Shown here: one piece after another, positions 8,932-17,510 of the stretch
How positions within the stretch are numbered: the stretch's first letter is position 1
How the letters are laid out: every line of letters begins with the position of its first letter
Assembly (NCBI RefSeq): GCF_040939305.1
Contig: NZ_CP162511.1
Coordinates: 992,001-1,056,000 of the forward strand
Source: Herbiconiux sp. A18JL235
Lineage (GTDB): Bacteria > Actinomycetota > Actinomycetes > Actinomycetales > Microbacteriaceae
Direction: 5' to 3'
DNA: 64,000 nucleotides
Notes under the pieces: generated by a model
Seen by the model: only the letters and a program-made list of their open reading frames with translations
What the model was told of the DNA's origin: nothing
The model's database searches: none
Position numbers and translations under genes: made by a program

Positions 8932-9843
8932 TTGGAGACACATCTCCTTCCCCAGTCGGTCGCCGTGGAGCTTGCTGCAGCCCTGGCTTCCCATGTGGCT
9001 GCACGCGCGTCGATCGAGCTGCTCGTCATCAAAGGCCCTGTTCTTGCCGCTCAGGGTCTGCGAGCCCCGCGGATCTACGCCGACATCGACGTCTGGGTTC
9101 CGCAATCAGACGCCGAGCGATTTGTGGATCTCCTCGGTGATCAGGGGTGGCATGAACGGGGCCCGAGCTGGTTTCTCGAGAGGGTGGGTAGCCATTCCTT
9201 CACCTTGATTCACGACGCGTGGCCCTGCGACATCGATATTCACGTCCGCTTCCCAGGAATGCTGGCACCCGACGACGTGGTGTTCGGTGAACTGTGGCGC
9301 ACACGATCGGAAGTCTCGCTTGCAGGGCGAGAAGTTCAGGCCACCGGGCGAGCCGCCAGCGTGGTGATCCTGGCGCTGCACTCACTTCGACAGATCTGGG
9401 ACGTTGCGCGGAAGAGTGAGCTCGATCAGCTGATCGACCGTGTGAAAGACGACGCAGAGCTGATCGAGGCGGTGAGGCGACTGGCCAGCATCGTCGGTGC
9501 CAACGAAACCCTGGCGCCTCTCTTTGAAGCTCTCGGAGTGAAGACGCTGACGGGTTTCGCCCCCGATCCTCGTGCGTTGCGCGCATGGGACGGTCGCCGC
9601 GCTCATCATTCGAGAACTGGCCAGTGGCTCGAGTTCTTGACCAAGACACCGCGGCGCGCTCGCGCGCATGAGTTCTGGATGATCATCTGGCCACCGCGTG
9701 AGCTGTACCTTCAAGATCATCCGGACGCGCCTGATGATCGCGCCCACTTGTTCATAGCGCGACTGCGTCGTCTGCTCAAGGGCGCTAACGGTGTGATGAG
9801 GATTGCCATCCAGAAGGTCAGGACAAGAGGGTCAGCCTCCTGA
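8932..9843 (+). CDS. Nucleotidyltransferase family protein (PF14907-like)
   Basis: A 303-aa protein with the motif LLVIKGPVLAAQGL followed by YADIDVWV, which matches the uncharacterised nucleotidyltransferase family often seen beside PqqD-like genes in EPS and lasso-peptide loci; DIDVW would supply the catalytic Asp pair. A later PCDIDIHVRFPG also fits. The start is awkward. The only in-frame start that gives a family-like N-terminus is TTG at 8932, without a clear ribosome site. An ATG at 8872 is in the same frame but is cut off by TAG at 8926-8928. The substrate is unknown. Confidence 0.7.
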   Translation: METHLLPQSVAVELAAALASHVAARASIELLVIKGPVLAAQGLRAPRIYADIDVWVPQSDAERFVDLLGDQGWHERGPSWFLERVGSHSFTLIHDAWPCDIDIHVRFPGMLAPDDVVFGELWRTRSEVSLAGREVQATGRAASVVILALHSLRQIWDVARKSELDQLIDRVKDDAELIEAVRRLASIVGANETLAPLFEALGVKTLTGFAPDPRALRAWDGRRAHHSRTGQWLEFLTKTPRRARAHEFWMIIWPPRELYLQDHPDAPDDRAHLFIARLRRLLKGANGVMRIAIQKVRTRGSAS

Positions 9844-9937
9844 CATTGGTGCTCCACCGGAAGTCTGGCGACAGTCATCTGTGCGGATTCCGCGGAGGTG
9901 ACGTACGATCAGAGAAGTGTGATTGGGGTCACCAAAT

Positions 9938-12469
9938 ATGAATAGTGCATTTTCTCGACGAATTTTTTTGTCTGCTTCGGTTTTGGGTGCCGCGACGATC
10001 GCGGTCGAAGCAGTCGCACCTCCGATGAGGGTCAGTGCCGCGACGCTTTCGACTCTTCCCGAGCTATCGGGTACGAGCGCTGACGCGACTGCAGCCCTCG
10101 CGCGCTATCTCGCGGGCGCTGGTTCGAACGCCACAATCGTCGGCGACTACTTCATTGATGCTGAGCTACCCCTACCGCATTCCGTGACGTCTTTGCAGAT
10201 CCCTAGTGGGTCACGCTTGAAAGTGCGCGGGAATCATGCGGGATTGACTCGGGCTGGCACTGTGACATTCCGTGAACTCCTGGCGTCCAATGTTGCCCAG
10301 GACGCGACGGGTGTCGTCGCAGCGTCGCCGGGTGCCTACAAGGTCGGCGAGTACATTTTGGTGACGACTTACGACGTCGTGCCGAAATCACCCGACAAGT
10401 ACGGATACCTCCGACGAGTCTCCGCTGTCAGCGGTAGTCAAGTCGCGCTCGATAAGGCCATTCCGAGACCGATGACGCTCCAGCCGCGAACTGCGGCCGT
10501 GTCTCTTGCGCCGTCGGTGCGGATCTGGGGAGCGGGAGAGATTCTGAGTACAGACCCCCTGGTTTCGAGGAGTCCGCTTATCGCGTTCTTCGCGGTCGAT
10601 AACCCCGTGGTGGAAGGGGTGTCTCTCCACGACTCGGGCGGAACCGGCGTCAACGTGGCTCACTCGCTCAACGGTGCGATCGACTGCACCATTTCAGATC
10701 TCCGAGACGACGGGACCGACTATTTCGGGTACGGGGTGAACGTTACCGGGGCGACTCGTGGGCTGACCGTCAAAGGCACCATCTCGCGCGTGCGGCACGC
10801 AGTCACCACGAACGCGGGCCCTCAGGTCACAGGGATCGGCCCAGCGGGTGAACCCGAGGATTGTCGTTTCGAGCCAGTCGTGTCGAACTGCAGCGACAAG
10901 TCGATCGATACCCATCGAGTCGGCTGGAACACGACAATCGTTCCGAACATCGTGGGCGGTAAGGGTGGAGTGCAGATCAGAGCCGACAACACACGCGTGA
11001 TCGGTGGCACCATCAACGCGAGCTCGGGCCCAGGTATCGCGATCTCGGACGTCGTGGGAGTGGCAGCGACCGTTTCGGGCGTGTCCATCAGCAACCTGAA
11101 GGCTTCAGGTACCGCGCTCCTGTGCAAAGCGCCCGTCAATGCGACCGATGTAAAAATTCGTGACTGCTACGGCACCAACATCGTGCTCGCGAATAACTCG
11201 ACGGTCACAGGAGGATCCATCAGCGCCGGTGGAAACGTAGGCGTGCAATTCCTCGGCAGCAACAACACAGTTCGCGGCATTCAGCTGGGCGCATCGGTGA
11301 CGACGCCGTACATCGAGGCTTCCGGTGCGACCAACAACGTGTTCGAGCCTTCTCCCCCTACGGACATCGAGGCGTTGCCCGCGCCGAAAGCTGTCACGGC
11401 GCCTGGCATCTCCGGCACGCCTTCGGTAGGGAGTCAACTCCGAGCCAGCACAGGCTCGTGGGACGTTGCCGGGGTGGTCTTCACCTACACGTGGCTCCGA
11501 AACGGCGTGGAGATCACGGGTGCCATTGCGAGGACCCATCCGAAGTACGACATCATCAGCGTCGACATGGGGAAGACGCTCACCGTGAAAGTCATGGCTG
11601 ATCGTGTCGGATATGCGCAAGGAGTTTCTCTTTCTGAGGCGGTCCCCGTGGCCCAGGGCCCAGCACTTCAAGCCACGACAGCCCCCGTCATGAGTGGGAC
11701 AGGGGAGATCGGGACGTGGCTCAGTGTCACGAAGGGAACCTGGACCCCCGCAGCGCAAAGTTGGAGCTACGCGTGGCTCGTCGAGGGTGTCGAACAGGCT
11801 GGGCTGACCGCGGATCGTGTTCAAATCCGATCGTCATGGGCAGGGAAGTCCGTGGCGGTGAGAGTCACAGCGACCCGAACCGGTTGGGCTTCCGGGTCGG
11901 TCACCACTTCGGCAAAGCGTATGGCGGGGGCTGCGATAACTAATACCGCCAAGCCCGTCATTTCCGGTACGCCGAAAGTCGGATCCTTCATCACAGTTTC
12001 CAACGGCTCATGGAACCCCTACCCGAGCGGCTGGGCGGTCACTTGGCTCGTCAACGGTGCAGTCGTCTCCGGGCTCACCACGTCTCGTGTGCAGGTGCGC
12101 TCTGACTGGTCGGGGAAGCAGGTGTCGGCGAAGGTCACCGCATCGAAACCTGGCTGGACCGCCTCCACTGCTGAGAGCGCGAAAATAACGATCGAGGCTG
12201 CGCCGCTCGTCAACAAGACACGCCCCTCCCTCAGCGGCACGGGCAAGGTAGGTTCATTTCTGACTGTCGCGTACGGCAGCTGGTCGCCCTCCGCAACTTC
12301 TCACACGGTCGCCTGGTACGTGAACGGTGCCCTCGTGTCGGGTCTCACAACGACACGGGTTCAGGTCATGAGCGCCTGGAAGGCCAAGTCAATCGTCGCG
12401 AAGGTCACCGCGAAGCGTGCCGGTTTCACTAGCGCCTCGTCGTCGACCCAACCATTGATCGCTAGCTGA
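9938..12469 (+). CDS. Tat-exported parallel beta-helix protein with four Ig-like repeats
   Basis: An 843-aa secreted protein. The N-terminus has a twin-arginine signal (SRRIFLSASVLGAA), cut after VSAA or nearby. Residues about 40-480 form a right-handed beta-helix with short repeating strands (VRGNHAGLT, GVNVTGATRG, GGVQIRADNTRVIGG). It contains two blocks conserved in its paralog at 17511-19019: RVRHAVTTN and SIDTHRVGW, the best candidates for active-site or sugar-binding residues. The C-terminus has four repeats of about 90 residues (separate entry). The ATG at 9938 follows GGGG by 9 bases. The fold and EPS setting suggest a polysaccharide lyase, hydrolase or epimerase; the reaction is not shown. 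Confidence 0.8.
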   Translation: MNSAFSRRIFLSASVLGAATIAVEAVAPPMRVSAATLSTLPELSGTSADATAALARYLAGAGSNATIVGDYFIDAELPLPHSVTSLQIPSGSRLKVRGNHAGLTRAGTVTFRELLASNVAQDATGVVAASPGAYKVGEYILVTTYDVVPKSPDKYGYLRRVSAVSGSQVALDKAIPRPMTLQPRTAAVSLAPSVRIWGAGEILSTDPLVSRSPLIAFFAVDNPVVEGVSLHDSGGTGVNVAHSLNGAIDCTISDLRDDGTDYFGYGVNVTGATRGLTVKGTISRVRHAVTTNAGPQVTGIGPAGEPEDCRFEPVVSNCSDKSIDTHRVGWNTTIVPNIVGGKGGVQIRADNTRVIGGTINASSGPGIAISDVVGVAATVSGVSISNLKASGTALLCKAPVNATDVKIRDCYGTNIVLANNSTVTGGSISAGGNVGVQFLGSNNTVRGIQLGASVTTPYIEASGATNNVFEPSPPTDIEALPAPKAVTAPGISGTPSVGSQLRASTGSWDVAGVVFTYTWLRNGVEITGAIARTHPKYDIISVDMGKTLTVKVMADRVGYAQGVSLSEAVPVAQGPALQATTAPVMSGTGEIGTWLSVTKGTWTPAAQSWSYAWLVEGVEQAGLTADRVQIRSSWAGKSVAVRVTATRTGWASGSVTTSAKRMAGAAITNTAKPVISGTPKVGSFITVSNGSWNPYPSGWAVTWLVNGAVVSGLTTSRVQVRSDWSGKQVSAKVTASKPGWTASTAESAKITIEAAPLVNKTRPSLSGTGKVGSFLTVAYGSWSPSATSHTVAWYVNGALVSGLTTTRVQVMSAWKAKSIVAKVTAKRAGFTSASSSTQPLIAS
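11389..12466 (+). repeat. Four tandem Ig-like repeats (about 90 residues each)
   Basis: Within the beta-helix gene, four units share the pattern SGTxxVGSxLxVxxGSW, then a W-x-V/R-x-G-V/A core (TWLRNGVEI, AWLVEGVEQ, TWLVNGAVV, AWYVNGALV) and K-x-V-xA-KVTAxxxGW at the end. Units 3 and 4 are most alike. Such repeats are common C-terminal modules of secreted actinobacterial enzymes and probably bind cell wall or EPS. The paralog lacks them. Confidence 0.8.
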
Positions 12470-12484
12470 TGACCCCCTAGGACG

Positions 12485-13276
12485 TCACGACGTCCACAAA
12501 TCGACCGGGAATGCATTGAGGAGGGGAGCGGGTGACCAGTCGATCGGTCGCTGCCCGCCCATCTTGATGGCCTCCTTGATGTTGGGGGCAGGCTCAGCTC
12601 CCGCGCGACCCGTCCCTCTGTAGTAGTCGTCGAATTTGTAGATGGGTTCCGTGCCCGAAACGACCAGTCGAGCCGGGATCCCGAGACTCTCGGCGATGAT
12701 CATTGCGTGAAGGGACGAACCGACGACGAGCCGGCTCGCGGCGATACGACCGATGACCGACCAGAGCGAGTCTTTCGGGTTGATGACATTGCGTGCCCGC
12801 CTCGTAGACCGATAGTCGTGAAAATTGGGCAAAATGACGACGTCGTTGGATCGATAACCCTTCGCCAATTCATCACGAGTCCATAGCTCACCTACGAGAA
12901 GCCCGGGGTCTCCGAATACCTCCGGTGTCGTGATGCCGCGACCTTCGAGGTACTCCCTCGTCAAGGGCCCGCGCACAGCTCTGACATCGAGATCACGAAA
13001 GGCGACCTCGTCGTCGAGGCGCTTGCCGTTGGCACCGATTCCCCAGATCGTGTCCCCGTCTTCGGCGAAGTGCAGAATCGATCCCACCGCGAGAAGTCGG
13101 CGTGCTCGAGGAGCCGAATCCAGCGCAATTCCGCGTTGCTCGAGAATCCGTTTGACGATCACAGGTCCTAAGAGGTCGCCGAAGTTGTTGACGGGGCGCT
13201 TGGGCAGGTATCGCCCCAGGCGGCCGGAAACGACTTGTCGCGTCGGATTCCAATGAACAAGTTCGACCTCCGGCAT
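12485..13276 (-). CDS. Polysaccharide pyruvyl transferase family protein
   Basis: A 263-aa protein of the PF04230 family. It has NNFGDLLGPVI near the N-terminus, WGIGANGKR and VRAVRGPLTREYL in the middle, FGDPGLLV, and the late motif VVGSSLHAMIIAESLGIPA. These enzymes transfer pyruvate from PEP to a sugar of the lipid-linked repeat to form a ketal, adding negative charge; some members have other roles. It is convergent with the beta-helix gene (15-base gap). A second, longer member lies at 30058-31110, so the polymer may carry two pyruvyl groups. Confidence 0.85.
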   Translation of the reverse strand: MPEVELVHWNPTRQVVSGRLGRYLPKRPVNNFGDLLGPVIVKRILEQRGIALDSAPRARRLLAVGSILHFAEDGDTIWGIGANGKRLDDEVAFRDLDVRAVRGPLTREYLEGRGITTPEVFGDPGLLVGELWTRDELAKGYRSNDVVILPNFHDYRSTRRARNVINPKDSLWSVIGRIAASRLVVGSSLHAMIIAESLGIPARLVVSGTEPIYKFDDYYRGTGRAGAEPAPNIKEAIKMGGQRPIDWSPAPLLNAFPVDLWTS

Positions 13277-13443
13277 ACGTTCCCCCGTTCGTGATTGTCC
13301 TGATGCGCCGGTTCCAGACTAGGGGACCGTGACGGTCGCTCCGATCACTTGGAACACCGCAGATGTCGACCACCTTGTATCCTCGACATACGCACCCTCC
13401 GCGCCCATGAGACACCGAATGAACAGGTCATGACACATGAAGG

Positions 13444-14484
13444 ATGCTGCGATTGTCGCCATTTGAAGAGACCGAGAAGGCCCGCCGGCTGAAGGTCCTG
13501 TTCTCCGTTCCGTCTCCTACGCCCGCCACAAATCCGTACATTCCTCTTCTGGTGGCCGCATTGGGGGCCGAAGGAGTCTCTGTTCGATTCTTCTCGTGGA
13601 AATCTGCGTTCGTGGGCCGAGTCGACATCTTTCACGTGCACTGGCCGGAACTTCTCGTCCGCAGACCATCGAGACTCAAGAGCGCAGCAGCTGCCATGCT
13701 GGGCATACTGCTACTGGGGAAGTTCCGCATGACCGGCACTCGTGTCGTCTGGACGGTCCACAACATGTCGCCGCACGAGTCTGGCGGACGCCTCGAGCGG
13801 TTCTTCCTTCGCCGCTTTCTCGCCTCCGTCTCATCTCGCGTGTACATCAACCGGTCGAGCGAGAACGTTGATCTGCCGGCGACGACAATCCTGCACGGCA
13901 CCTATTCGCCGTGGTACAAACCGCTCCGATCTTGGTCTGGCGAGCGAGACAGGGACTTTTTATTCTTCGGACTGGTGCGACCATACAAGGGACTGGAGTC
14001 ATTGCTCGCCGCATATTCCGAGCTCGGCGGCAGCAGCGACCTCACTGTTGTCGGTAAGCCAAACTCCCTTGAGTATGCCGCTGAGATAGGCGATCGGGCG
14101 TCGGGGCTACGGAGCGTGACTCTCACTCTGGCTCACGTGCCCGACGACCAACTCACCGACCTGGTGTCGCGCTCAAAAGTCGTCGTGCTCCCGTACACGC
14201 GAATGTACAACTCCGGGGCGCTTCTCCTCGCGCTGAGCCTCGGTGCCCACGTCTTGGCGCCGAGGACGCCTTCGAACATCTCGCTTCAAGCTGAGTTCGG
14301 GGAACGTTGGATCACGCTCTTCAATGATGAATTGGCAGTGAGTGACCTCGAGACAGCGCTCTCGATGAGCCGAAGGAACAATAGTCAGGACTCGCCTGAT
14401 ATGTCTCAGCGCGAATGGCCGCTAGTGGGGCGTCAGCATCGGGAATTGTACGATCGCGTTGTGGCGCAGAAGCAGCGGGCATAG
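13444..14484 (+). CDS. GT-B glycosyltransferase (GT4-like)
   Basis: A 346-aa protein with an N-terminal Rossmann half (KVLFSVPSPTPATNPYI, IFHVHWPELL, VVWTVHNMSPHE) and a C-terminal half (FLFFGLVRPYKGLESLL, DLTVVGK, VVLPYTRMYNSGALLLAL). The phrase FGxVRPYKG and the late PYTRMYNSGA are typical of GT4-type donor binding; the usual E-x7-E is replaced by a Y/N/S-containing loop as in several EPS members. It probably adds one sugar to the lipid-linked repeat at the inner membrane face. ATG at 13444 is only one base past a GAAGG run, so the exact start is uncertain. Confidence 0.8.
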   Translation: MLRLSPFEETEKARRLKVLFSVPSPTPATNPYIPLLVAALGAEGVSVRFFSWKSAFVGRVDIFHVHWPELLVRRPSRLKSAAAAMLGILLLGKFRMTGTRVVWTVHNMSPHESGGRLERFFLRRFLASVSSRVYINRSSENVDLPATTILHGTYSPWYKPLRSWSGERDRDFLFFGLVRPYKGLESLLAAYSELGGSSDLTVVGKPNSLEYAAEIGDRASGLRSVTLTLAHVPDDQLTDLVSRSKVVVLPYTRMYNSGALLLALSLGAHVLAPRTPSNISLQAEFGERWITLFNDELAVSDLETALSMSRRNNSQDSPDMSQREWPLVGRQHRELYDRVVAQKQRA

Positions 14485-14486
14485 CT

Positions 14487-15122
14487 TTAGCAATCTTGTG
14501 CAGCTGCGACCTTGATGAAGGCTGCTGTCTGATACACGTATTCGGCAATCCACCGAGCAAGGTCATAGTCGCGCTGGTCGCTCACGAATTCCGACGTTCG
14601 GGCGCCTGTGAGGCACCGATCGAAAAGCACCCGTGAGCGGGTGACATGGCTCACGGACGTCACGACGATGATGCTGTCCCAGCTGTGCTCGGCCATGAGC
14701 GCCTCTGCTGCTCGCGCTTCACCTTGTGTAGTGAATGGGTTCGGCGTGAAGCAAACTACATCGTATGTGGATCGGCCCGAGCACATGTCTCGAACCCTTG
14801 GGTGTGCATCGTCCTCCCGCACCCCGGGTGGAACAGAGACCACGATGGTCGATGCGAGCCCGTCGTTTACGAGCCCCTGCGCCGTCTTCAGCCTCTGGAC
14901 GGTGGGCGGCCCCAGCACGATGACGGCATCTGAGCGAGTAGGCGTATCGAGGTGCGGGAGCACGTAGATCGGCACGCCGACTCCTGCCATGACGACGACA
15001 GCAAGCACGATAGAGCAGACCACGGCGATGGCCCGCCTCCCTGCTCGAGCCAGACGCGCCGGTCGCGATCCTCTCACCAGCGCAGACGTCAGTTCGAACG
15101 CCAGACTGGTCGCTGTTTCCAT
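14487..15122 (-). CDS. YdcF/SanA-like (DUF218) membrane protein
   Basis: A 211-aa protein with one membrane segment (about residues 31-52) and an extracytoplasmic DUF218 domain: SDAVIVLGPPTVQRL, VVSVPPG, TTQGEARAAEAL and IIVVTSVSHVTRSRVLFDRCL. The E-A-R and H-x-x-R motifs are the conserved polar residues of the family. Relatives (ElyC, SanA) affect envelope polysaccharide metabolism; the reaction is unsettled. Its start overlaps the upstream glycosyltransferase gene by 34 bases, so it is the last gene of the leftward EPS run that begins around 19 kb. Confidence 0.8.
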   Translation of the reverse strand: METATSLAFELTSALVRGSRPARLARAGRRAIAVVCSIVLAVVVMAGVGVPIYVLPHLDTPTRSDAVIVLGPPTVQRLKTAQGLVNDGLASTIVVSVPPGVREDDAHPRVRDMCSGRSTYDVVCFTPNPFTTQGEARAAEALMAEHSWDSIIVVTSVSHVTRSRVLFDRCLTGARTSEFVSDQRDYDLARWIAEYVYQTAAFIKVAAAQDC

Positions 15123-16006
15123 CCGCGAACGCTGATGAGAACGGATCTCGGTGATGAGTTGAGTGCACCGGCGACAAGGTAGCGCAGTTTCTTAGTGCGC
15201 GTAGACGCAGCGTGGTAACGAATCCGGTTGATCGCCAGCCGCATGTATCGGCGGTCCGCAAGAGTGAGCGTCTCGCGGTGCTTTTCTACGTACCTCTCGA
15301 GTCCGAGTGCGCGCATTTCCGTCGCCGCTGTGAGCTGTCCGGCCGAGTGCTTCCGCTGAAGAACGGTGAACGCCTCGTGTACCCGATAGGTACCGCCGGC
15401 AAGAAGGTACCGATAGATGAAATCGCCGTCATTGATCACGCGAAGTTCGTCATCGAACCCGCCTATCCTCCAGAAATCTTCCGCGTCGATGACGAAGTTG
15501 CTTCCGATGAAGCCCGGATTGATCGAAGCGACCTCCCGAGCCGGGAGATCGTTCTTCATCATGAGCCCAGGCACACGGAGCTCGCCGCGAAACATCATGA
15601 GCCAGGCAACGCCGCATGCAACGTCGTTGGCCTCCATGGTGCGAAGGAGTCCCTCGAGGTGTTCTGGCTCCCACAGATCGTCGTCATCGAGGAACGCAAA
15701 CTTCGGGGCCGACGCGAGCCTCGCGCCCGCATTGCGAGACGAAGACGCTCCGCCCACTCCTTGCGAGTTGTCGACGTAGATGATGGGGATCGAGGACTCC
15801 TGCGCCATCTCCTGCACGATAACCTTCGTGCGCTCCTCTGCGTCGTCGCTGACGACCAAGATCTCCGACACCGCGTGAGTCTGCGCGAGCACCGATGAGA
15901 TTGATTCTTTGAGGAAGTCCGGTCTGCCGTGTGTGGGAATGACGCAGGACACGCCGTCCGAAAGTGGCTGTCCAGGGGTAGAAGGAGGCTCGGTTGCTGC
16001 GCTCAA
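15089..16006 (-). CDS. Family 2 glycosyltransferase
   Basis: A 305-aa GT-A protein: VSCVIPTHGRPDFLKESI at the N-terminus, ILVVSDDAEERT, SSSRNAGARLA, FLDDDDLWEPEHLEGLL (the metal-binding DxD region) and WRIGGFDDELRVINDGDFIYR. It adds a sugar from a nucleotide donor during repeat-unit assembly. The likely start is TTG at 16006, whose TTGA overlaps the stop of the polymerase gene, implying translational coupling; GTG at 15952 is an alternative. Donor and linkage cannot be told from sequence. Confidence 0.85.
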   Translation of the reverse strand: MSAATEPPSTPGQPLSDGVSCVIPTHGRPDFLKESISSVLAQTHAVSEILVVSDDAEERTKVIVQEMAQESSIPIIYVDNSQGVGGASSSRNAGARLASAPKFAFLDDDDLWEPEHLEGLLRTMEANDVACGVAWLMMFRGELRVPGLMMKNDLPAREVASINPGFIGSNFVIDAEDFWRIGGFDDELRVINDGDFIYRYLLAGGTYRVHEAFTVLQRKHSAGQLTAATEMRALGLERYVEKHRETLTLADRRYMRLAINRIRYHAASTRTKKLRYLVAGALNSSPRSVLISVRGWKQRPVWRSN

Positions 16007-17430
16007 GTGGTGGCACCAATCTGGTCGGCCTGGGGTGCGGATGATTGTCGAATGAGCCGCCGTTCCGCGCGAGTTGGCGGAAACGACGCATCGCGAGACA
16101 GGGGTGACAAAGCGAACCCGGCCAGAATCCACAACGGGCCAGTGGCATCGAGGCCACCTGCGGTCTCCGAGACCAGGCTCACGACGACTGCGCCTGTCAG
16201 TGCAGCACCGGGAAGGCTCCTACCTGCGAGAATTCCGCGAACGAGCAGGAACGCGATGACCGCGATACCTATCCAACCTACTGAGGCCATGAAGATAGCG
16301 GCCAAGCTCTCGTTCGCACCGCTCTCATTCTCCAGACCGATTCGACTGAGGCTGTTGCCGGCCGTACCGAACCCGCCTCCCAGCGGATGAGTGATGGCGT
16401 AAACGATTCCGCCGACGAACCCGTCTACGTGTTTGGCAGATTGACCATCGCTGATGAACTCTGAGAGGGCTACGTAACCGAGGACGACCCCGACCACAAG
16501 GAAGGAGAGTTTTCCTGACTTGCGGGTGAGTAACGGCTGGAACGCCGCGAGGGCGATCAGGACGAATCCGCCACGACCGAACGCGAACAATGCCGCGGCG
16601 AGGAAGACGACCGTACAGATGAGTTTCGCGACATCGTGGCCCTTCAACGTGTACCAAGCCCAGATCAGCCCTGCGCCGACAAGCATGCCGAAGGACGGCG
16701 GGTTGAGCACCAGTCCGCCCGACCGTTCCAGGCGTACACCGTCGGCCGGGTAGTAGTAGTACGAGTTCGGCAGGCCCTCGAACGACTTGCCGTGAGCGTA
16801 CTGATTGAGTCCGAGCACTCCGAGGGGGTCGATAGGGCGCCAACCAAGTTGTTCGAACAGCCCATAGACGGCACCGACGAAGATCACAGCCACTACTATC
16901 GGGCCGGCCTTCATGATCTGCTCGCGTGTCAGTACCATCCCGAAGAGGACAAGGATCATGGGGACGGCCATCTGGCGGAACTGCGTGATGCCTAAGCCGA
17001 GATCTGGGGCTCTCACGACGGCAACGCCGAGGACCAGGACGAGAACAACGACCACGAGCTTGACCCGAAGCGATGACTCCTTCATGATCCGTCCGGCGGC
17101 GTACAGGACCATGCCGACCAAGACGATGTCGTCGAGCCAGAGCGCGGTCGCACTCAAGGTAGATGCAGCTACGGCGCGCTGGATTGCAGACGCGACGACG
17201 AGAAGTGCGATGATCACGACCGGCTGCCCCATCACGGCCGCGGTGACGGACGCCGCGCCGAAGCAGCCGATGAGGAGAAGAACCGCGACCTGTGAGCCTC
17301 CCGACAGGATCGCGACAGTCACGACAACCACGGTGACCGCGGTGCCGATCAAGAGCCCCAGCGACTTCAGCTGCTCCCCGTCAATTCGAGGCGGCCTCCG
17401 GGATGCTCGTGATCTCGTCGTCGTACTCAT
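16003..17430 (-). CDS. O-antigen ligase/polymerase-like membrane protein (Wzy candidate)
   Basis: A 475-aa protein with about ten to twelve membrane segments and a long central loop (residues about 190-230: EQLGWRPIDPLGVLGLNQY, SYYYYPADGVRLERSGGLV) followed by NPPSFGML. The pattern fits the Wzy/WaaL family, which polymerises lipid-linked repeat units outside the membrane. The late segment THPLGGGFGTAGNS also resembles Wzy_C proteins. ATG at 17430 follows GGGGG by about 5 bases, better than the in-frame start at 17475. No other Wzy candidate lies in the locus, so this is probably the polymerase. Confidence 0.8.
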   Translation of the reverse strand: MSTTTRSRASRRPPRIDGEQLKSLGLLIGTAVTVVVVTVAILSGGSQVAVLLLIGCFGAASVTAAVMGQPVVIIALLVVASAIQRAVAASTLSATALWLDDIVLVGMVLYAAGRIMKESSLRVKLVVVVLVLVLGVAVVRAPDLGLGITQFRQMAVPMILVLFGMVLTREQIMKAGPIVVAVIFVGAVYGLFEQLGWRPIDPLGVLGLNQYAHGKSFEGLPNSYYYYPADGVRLERSGGLVLNPPSFGMLVGAGLIWAWYTLKGHDVAKLICTVVFLAAALFAFGRGGFVLIALAAFQPLLTRKSGKLSFLVVGVVLGYVALSEFISDGQSAKHVDGFVGGIVYAITHPLGGGFGTAGNSLSRIGLENESGANESLAAIFMASVGWIGIAVIAFLLVRGILAGRSLPGAALTGAVVVSLVSETAGGLDATGPLWILAGFALSPLSRDASFPPTRAERRLIRQSSAPQADQIGATT

Positions 17431-17510
17431 TGGAGCCCCCGTCTCTCGCCTCGCGACACCCGGCACTGGGCCCAAACCGTCCTGTCTTCGGTCGTTGCTG
17501 CTAGCCCAGG

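Noticed and set aside
12480..12495. GGACGTC-AC-GACGTCC as a terminator between convergent genes
   Set aside because: The two-base loop makes a poor hairpin and it overlaps the stop codon of the pyruvyltransferase; kept only as a coincidence of sequence.
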